NCBI GenBank assembly: GCA_016789305.1
Contig: JAEURJ010000014.1
Span: 248,001 to 312,000 of the forward strand
Direction: 5' to 3'
From: Anaerolineales bacterium
GTDB lineage: Bacteria > Chloroflexota > Anaerolineae > Anaerolineales > Villigracilaceae
DNA: 64,000 nt
The notes under the pieces were generated by a model that saw only the letters and a list, made by a program, of their open reading frames with translations, was not told the origin of the DNA and did not search any database. Shown one piece after another: positions 60,349 to 64,000 of this stretch; positions within the stretch are counted from its first letter, which is position 1; every line of letters starts with the position of its first letter. The translations under genes and the position numbers were made by a program.

Positions 60349-60370
60349 AGGGCGAGGAGATCTCGCCCCT
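60349..60370. repeat. GGGCGAG palindrome between thiolase and SCP2 genes
   Basis: AGGGCGAG and CTCGCCCCT arms around GAGAT. It resembles the GTAGGGGCG repeat after proS; no T-tract beyond it on the minus strand. Confidence 0.5.
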
Positions 60371-60376
60371 CCATGT

Positions 60377-61558
60377 TTAATTTTGCAAATTTTCAAAAAT
60401 CGCGGCGGCACCCATTCCACCACCGATGCACATGGTCACCATTCCATATTTCGATTTGCGGCGGCCCATTTCATAGATCAATTGCGTAGTGAGCTTGGAA
60501 CCAGTACAACCAAGCGGGTGTCCAAGCGCAATCGCGCCACCGTTGACATTGACTTTATCTGGGTCAATTTCAAGGGTTTGCATCACAGCCAAAGACTGAG
60601 CTGCAAAGGCTTCGTTCAATTCTATCAGGTCAATGTCGTTCAAAGACAATCCTGCGACTTTCAACGCCTTGGGGATGGCAGCAATTGGGCCAATGCCCAT
60701 CAACTCCGGTGGAACGCCTCCTACCGCGAATGAAACGAATCGAGCCAACGGACTTAATCCCAGCTCCGCAGCTTTCTCTGCCGACATGACCATCACTGCC
60801 GATGCGCCGTCAGACATTTGGGAAGAATTTCCAGCGGTGACAAAACCACCTTCTTTGAAAGCAGGCTTGAGCTTGGCGAGACCGTCTAATGTCGAATCGC
60901 CGCGCGGACCTTCATCCCGCTTCACAGTGAACGAGCGCTTCACCGATTTACCATCTACATAATCTACAACATCAACATTCAATGGAATCAACTCAGGATC
61001 GAAACGGCCAGAGTCAACAGCATTGGCTGCTTTTTGATTACTCTTCAACGCGAACTCATCTTGTTGTTCGCGGGTGATGCCATACTTAAGCGAAACATTT
61101 TCAGCAGTCAAACCCATGTTGGTGTAATACTGCGGAAGTTCCATCGCAAATTGCGGATTGGGTGAAAACTTATATCCCATCATCGGCACCATCGACATCG
61201 ACTCAACGCCCGCGCCGATGCCGATTTCGATTTGTCCCGCTTGAATTGCATTCGCCACATGCGCAATGGACTGCACGCCGGACGAACAATATCGATTGAT
61301 GGTTTCAGCGGGCACAGTATCCGGCAACCCTGCACGAATCGAAATCGTGCGCGCCACGTTCATGCCTTGCTCTCCTTCAGGGAAGGCACAGCCAAAGACC
61401 ACATCTTCAATTTGGGATGGATCGAGATTGGGCGTGCGATTCAACAATTCTTTAATCACTGCCGCACCCATTTCGTCAGGGCGGACCGTTGCCATGCCGC
61501 CGCGTTTGGCTTTTCCAACTGGCGTTCTCACTGCGCTAACGATAACTGCTTCTCTCAT
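60377..61558 (-). CDS. fadA: acetyl-CoA acyltransferase (thiolase)
   Basis: A 393-aa thiolase. Nucleophilic Cys in NRYCSSGVQSIAH (about residue 89), His in GGAIALGHPLGCTG (about 346), and the base Cys in MCIGGGMGAA near 377. N-terminal VIVSAVRTPVGKAKRG is typical. Cleaves 3-ketoacyl-CoA in beta-oxidation, with the FadB-type protein encoded upstream. A perfect palindrome lies between the two. Confidence 0.94.
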   Translation of the reverse strand: MREAVIVSAVRTPVGKAKRGGMATVRPDEMGAAVIKELLNRTPNLDPSQIEDVVFGCAFPEGEQGMNVARTISIRAGLPDTVPAETINRYCSSGVQSIAHVANAIQAGQIEIGIGAGVESMSMVPMMGYKFSPNPQFAMELPQYYTNMGLTAENVSLKYGITREQQDEFALKSNQKAANAVDSGRFDPELIPLNVDVVDYVDGKSVKRSFTVKRDEGPRGDSTLDGLAKLKPAFKEGGFVTAGNSSQMSDGASAVMVMSAEKAAELGLSPLARFVSFAVGGVPPELMGIGPIAAIPKALKVAGLSLNDIDLIELNEAFAAQSLAVMQTLEIDPDKVNVNGGAIALGHPLGCTGSKLTTQLIYEMGRRKSKYGMVTMCIGGGMGAAAIFENLQN

Positions 61559-61578
61559 AGTTTATCTCCTTCGTCTTG

Positions 61579-61598
61579 ACGTTTGAACGTTCAAACGT
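61579..61598. promoter_or_regulatory. 20-bp perfect palindrome between fadB and fadA
   Basis: ACGTTTGAACGTTCAAACGT, with a further AACGTT 5-6 bp away. Possible operator or hairpin; arms share ACGTTT...AAACGT with the operator at 33707-33728, although the spacing differs. Confidence 0.55.
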
Positions 61599-61605
61599 TT
61601 CAACG

Positions 61606-63987
61606 TTAGTTTCTCAACGGCTTCCCAGTTTGCAAGATCGACCACATTCTCGCTTGCGTCTTTTCCTCGCCGCATAACGATATGAATGCTTCCCTCTCCA
61701 AATCCAGAATATATTGCTCGCTGACCCAAGTCGGCTTGGTCAAGTCACCGCCTGCGATAATGTGTGCCAATTTGGTGGCGATATGCGCATCATATTCCGT
61801 GATGTAGTGACCTTCCTTGAATGCCCACGCGCCGACCTTCATTGCACCGAACATATCACGCCCAGCTGCATAGATTAATTCAGGCGTTGGTGGTCTATAT
61901 CCTGATGCGATCAAATGCAAAGTTTCACGCTTCGCTTCGGTCAACAAATGATCGCGGTTGGCAATCACACGGTCCTGCGGATTTAAGATTCCCATTCCGC
62001 GTGCTTCTTCTGCGGAAGTGGCAACTTTAGCCTGCCCGATCTGTAAAAACGCTTTTTGAATAAACGGAAAAGGTTCTGCGCTTTCAACTTTCACAGCAGG
62101 GTTAATGATGCGGCGCATATATTCTTTTGTACCAGCGCCCGCGGGAATGACTCCTGCGCCCAACTCCACCAACCCAATATATGATTCGGCGGCGGCAACC
62201 ACGCGAGAAGCATGCATGGTAATCTCACATCCGCCACCCAGTGTATATCCAGCAGGTGTCACCACAATTGGCTTCGGTGAATAACGCATGCGCATGTTCA
62301 TGTTTTGCAAACGTCGAATCGCCTCATCAAGCTGATCCCACATCCCTTGTTGTGCAGCAACTACCACCATAAATAAATTAGCGCCTGCGCTAAAATGTTC
62401 AGCCTCACTGCCAACCACAAGGCCATCAAAATCAGTTTCGAGTCGATCCATGGCTTCGGTGACGATGGCGGAAATATCATCATCCAACGCATTCATCTTC
62501 GTATGAAATTCAACCAGCCCAACACCATCACCAATATCAAACAACGATGCGCCTGCATTCTTGCTCACTTCCTTTTTCGTACCGCGGAAATCCTTCAAGA
62601 ACACAAAGCCTTCTGGTTGTTTTAACTTCACATATTTTTTCTTTGAAACATCGTACACGCCGATCTTGTTATCGCCCTTGTATTGATAAAAGGTTTCCAC
62701 ACCGGCCTTCAACATCTCATCCACCCACTTCGCAGCGGGGTATCCTTCGGCCTTCATGTGTTTCACAGTTTCTTTCACGCCGAGCATATCCCAAATCTCG
62801 AACGGACCCGCTTCATGTGAAAAACCCCAACGAGTGGCATCGTCAATCGGCTTGGGGGTATCAGATACTTCAGGAATAATCGATGAAACATATTGGAAAC
62901 TTTGATAGGTCAATGCCTTGACCAGTTTAGCCGCCTTGTCGTCCGCCTCCAACATGACCTTGAGCCTGTCGCCCAATCCTTCGACATCTTTCGCCGCCTT
63001 GACAGAGTCAAAGCGCGGCTTGCTCGCAGGGACGTGCTCCAGCGTATTCAAATCTAACGAATAGAATTGCTTTTTGCCTTCGGCATCGCGCACTTCTTTA
63101 TAGAAACCAACTTTCGTTTTATTGCCCAGCCATTTTCTTTCAAGCAAAGTATCCATTAACTTGCGCGGCTTTTCAGCGGCGAGATATTTCTGCCCGAGCT
63201 TGTCGTGCGGAATCAAGGGCGCAAGATTCTTGCCCACGTGATCCCACACATCCACGCCGACCAAATCTATCAGCCTGAACGTTCCCGTTTTGGGCCGACC
63301 CATCAAAGGTCCGGTCAGAGCGTCTACTTCATCCACGGAATAATCATTGTTAAGGATGAAATCCATCGCGAAGGCGCCCGTTCCAAATGCAACGCGATTC
63401 CCGATGAAGTTGGGCGTATCCTTGCATAACACAATACCCTTGCCCAAACGATATTCGCCGAAGTGTGACATGAACTCGACGACATCTTTTGATGTATCCG
63501 AAGTTTGAATGACTTCCAGTAATTTCAAATAGCGCGGCGGATTAAAGAAATGTGTGCCGAGAAAATGTTTCTTAAATTCCTTCGAGCGATTTTCAGCAAT
63601 CGCGTGAACAGGAATGCCCGATGTATTTGTTGAAACAATCGCGTTCGGCTTGCGGACTTCATCAATGCGCGCCATCAAATCCTGTTTAATCTTGAGGTTT
63701 TCAACGATGGCTTCACAAATCCAATCGGCTTCGGCAACGGCGCTGAAATCATCTTCAAGATTTCCAAGCGTGACAAGAGTCTTTAATTCATCAGCCATCA
63801 AGTTAGCTGGCTTGGCTTTGATACAGCGATCCCAGCCTTCCTTGACAATTTTATTTTTATCAGGCGAGTCTTTTGCGACAATATCAAGCAAAGTCACAGG
63901 CACGCCGACGTTGGTAAGATGCGCCGCAATCGCCGCACCCATTGTCCCCGAGCCGACCACTACCGCTTTATGAATGTTGTATTTCAT
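61606..63987 (-). CDS. fadB: 3-hydroxyacyl-CoA dehydrogenase / enoyl-CoA hydratase fusion
   Basis: A 793-aa bifunctional beta-oxidation protein. Order: N-terminal Rossmann domain of HADH (VVGSGTMGAAIAAHL, then FFNPPRYLKLLEV and DFILNNDYSVDEVDA), a C-terminal HADH region, then a crotonase domain (about 490-720: VEFHTKMNALDDDI, SAGANLFMV, GYTLGGGCEITMH, ELGAGVIPAGAGTKEY). This is the reverse of E. coli FadB, and like the FadN type of Firmicutes. AGGAG lies upstream of ATG 63987, close to the window edge. Confidence 0.94.
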   Translation of the reverse strand: MKYNIHKAVVVGSGTMGAAIAAHLTNVGVPVTLLDIVAKDSPDKNKIVKEGWDRCIKAKPANLMADELKTLVTLGNLEDDFSAVAEADWICEAIVENLKIKQDLMARIDEVRKPNAIVSTNTSGIPVHAIAENRSKEFKKHFLGTHFFNPPRYLKLLEVIQTSDTSKDVVEFMSHFGEYRLGKGIVLCKDTPNFIGNRVAFGTGAFAMDFILNNDYSVDEVDALTGPLMGRPKTGTFRLIDLVGVDVWDHVGKNLAPLIPHDKLGQKYLAAEKPRKLMDTLLERKWLGNKTKVGFYKEVRDAEGKKQFYSLDLNTLEHVPASKPRFDSVKAAKDVEGLGDRLKVMLEADDKAAKLVKALTYQSFQYVSSIIPEVSDTPKPIDDATRWGFSHEAGPFEIWDMLGVKETVKHMKAEGYPAAKWVDEMLKAGVETFYQYKGDNKIGVYDVSKKKYVKLKQPEGFVFLKDFRGTKKEVSKNAGASLFDIGDGVGLVEFHTKMNALDDDISAIVTEAMDRLETDFDGLVVGSEAEHFSAGANLFMVVVAAQQGMWDQLDEAIRRLQNMNMRMRYSPKPIVVTPAGYTLGGGCEITMHASRVVAAAESYIGLVELGAGVIPAGAGTKEYMRRIINPAVKVESAEPFPFIQKAFLQIGQAKVATSAEEARGMGILNPQDRVIANRDHLLTEAKRETLHLIASGYRPPTPELIYAAGRDMFGAMKVGAWAFKEGHYITEYDAHIATKLAHIIAGGDLTKPTWVSEQYILDLEREAFISLCGEEKTQARMWSILQTGKPLRN

Positions 63988-64000
63988 ATATTCATCTCCT

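Noticed and set aside
1..64000. CRISPR arrays, transposases, prophage, rRNA or tRNA genes
   Set aside because: None seen on either strand by motif reading.

Overview
The window reads as a chromosomal segment of a Gram-type-atypical environmental bacterium, most likely Chloroflexota (class Anaerolineae). This is inferred from the gene mix: threonine/proline-rich lipoproteins, TadE/TadG clusters, a three-gene nuoB-nuoCD-nuoI unit, archaeal-type ProRS, a fused ECF ATPase, and a MurA with Asp in place of the catalytic Cys. I saw no rRNA, tRNA, transposase, phage or CRISPR array.

Layout. 0-6.5 kb: a partial MBOAT acyltransferase, a 43-aa membrane peptide, prfB with an intact +1 frameshift site, ftsY, a thioredoxin, two tandem paralogous lipoproteins and murA. 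6.5-14.5 kb: a Flp/Tad-type surface cluster with a prepilin peptidase, four TadE-like and two TadG-like proteins, ending in a protein with a roughly 300-residue Thr/Pro/Ser stalk. 14.5-16.8 kb: a glmS ribozyme, a palindromic repeat element and glmS. 16.8-24.1 kb: a KAS III-like enzyme, dCMP deaminase, then an Fe-S themed block (SufR-like regulator facing DUF2834-iscX-nuoB-nuoCD-nuoI-mrp).

24.3-28.1 kb is AT-rich and consists of four single-gene units, each followed by a repeat whose ends look like integron attC core sites. The first three repeats share most of their sequence; the fourth is divergent. No integrase is visible, so this looks like a cluster of attC sites lacking an integrase (CALIN).

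28.1-42 kb: ricT, an LmbE-type deacetylase, a PQQ-like propeller protein, an M20 amidohydrolase, FecR-type and secreted proteins, an autoregulated GbsR/MarR-type regulator with an NmrA-like reductase, then a long minus-strand run (peptide-type permeases, cca, SPFH protein, NAD-kinase-like, inositol monophosphatase). 42-50 kb: MazG-like, LOG-like, proS, a HEAT/hydrolase fusion, an FAD oxidoreductase and acs. 51-54 kb: an ECF vitamin/metal transporter (fused ATPase, S, T). 54-57 kb: a cNMP-domain histidine kinase, a response regulator with a histone H1-like tail, and a frameshifted YqaE/Pmp3 remnant. 57-59 kb: divergent thrC/thrB. 59-64 kb: TerC, SCP2, and the fatty-acid beta-oxidation pair fadA/fadB.

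Two regulatory themes recur: perfect-palindrome intrinsic terminators close most units, and several genes have a TATAAT box 7-8 nt upstream of the start codon with no Shine-Dalgarno, implying leaderless mRNAs.
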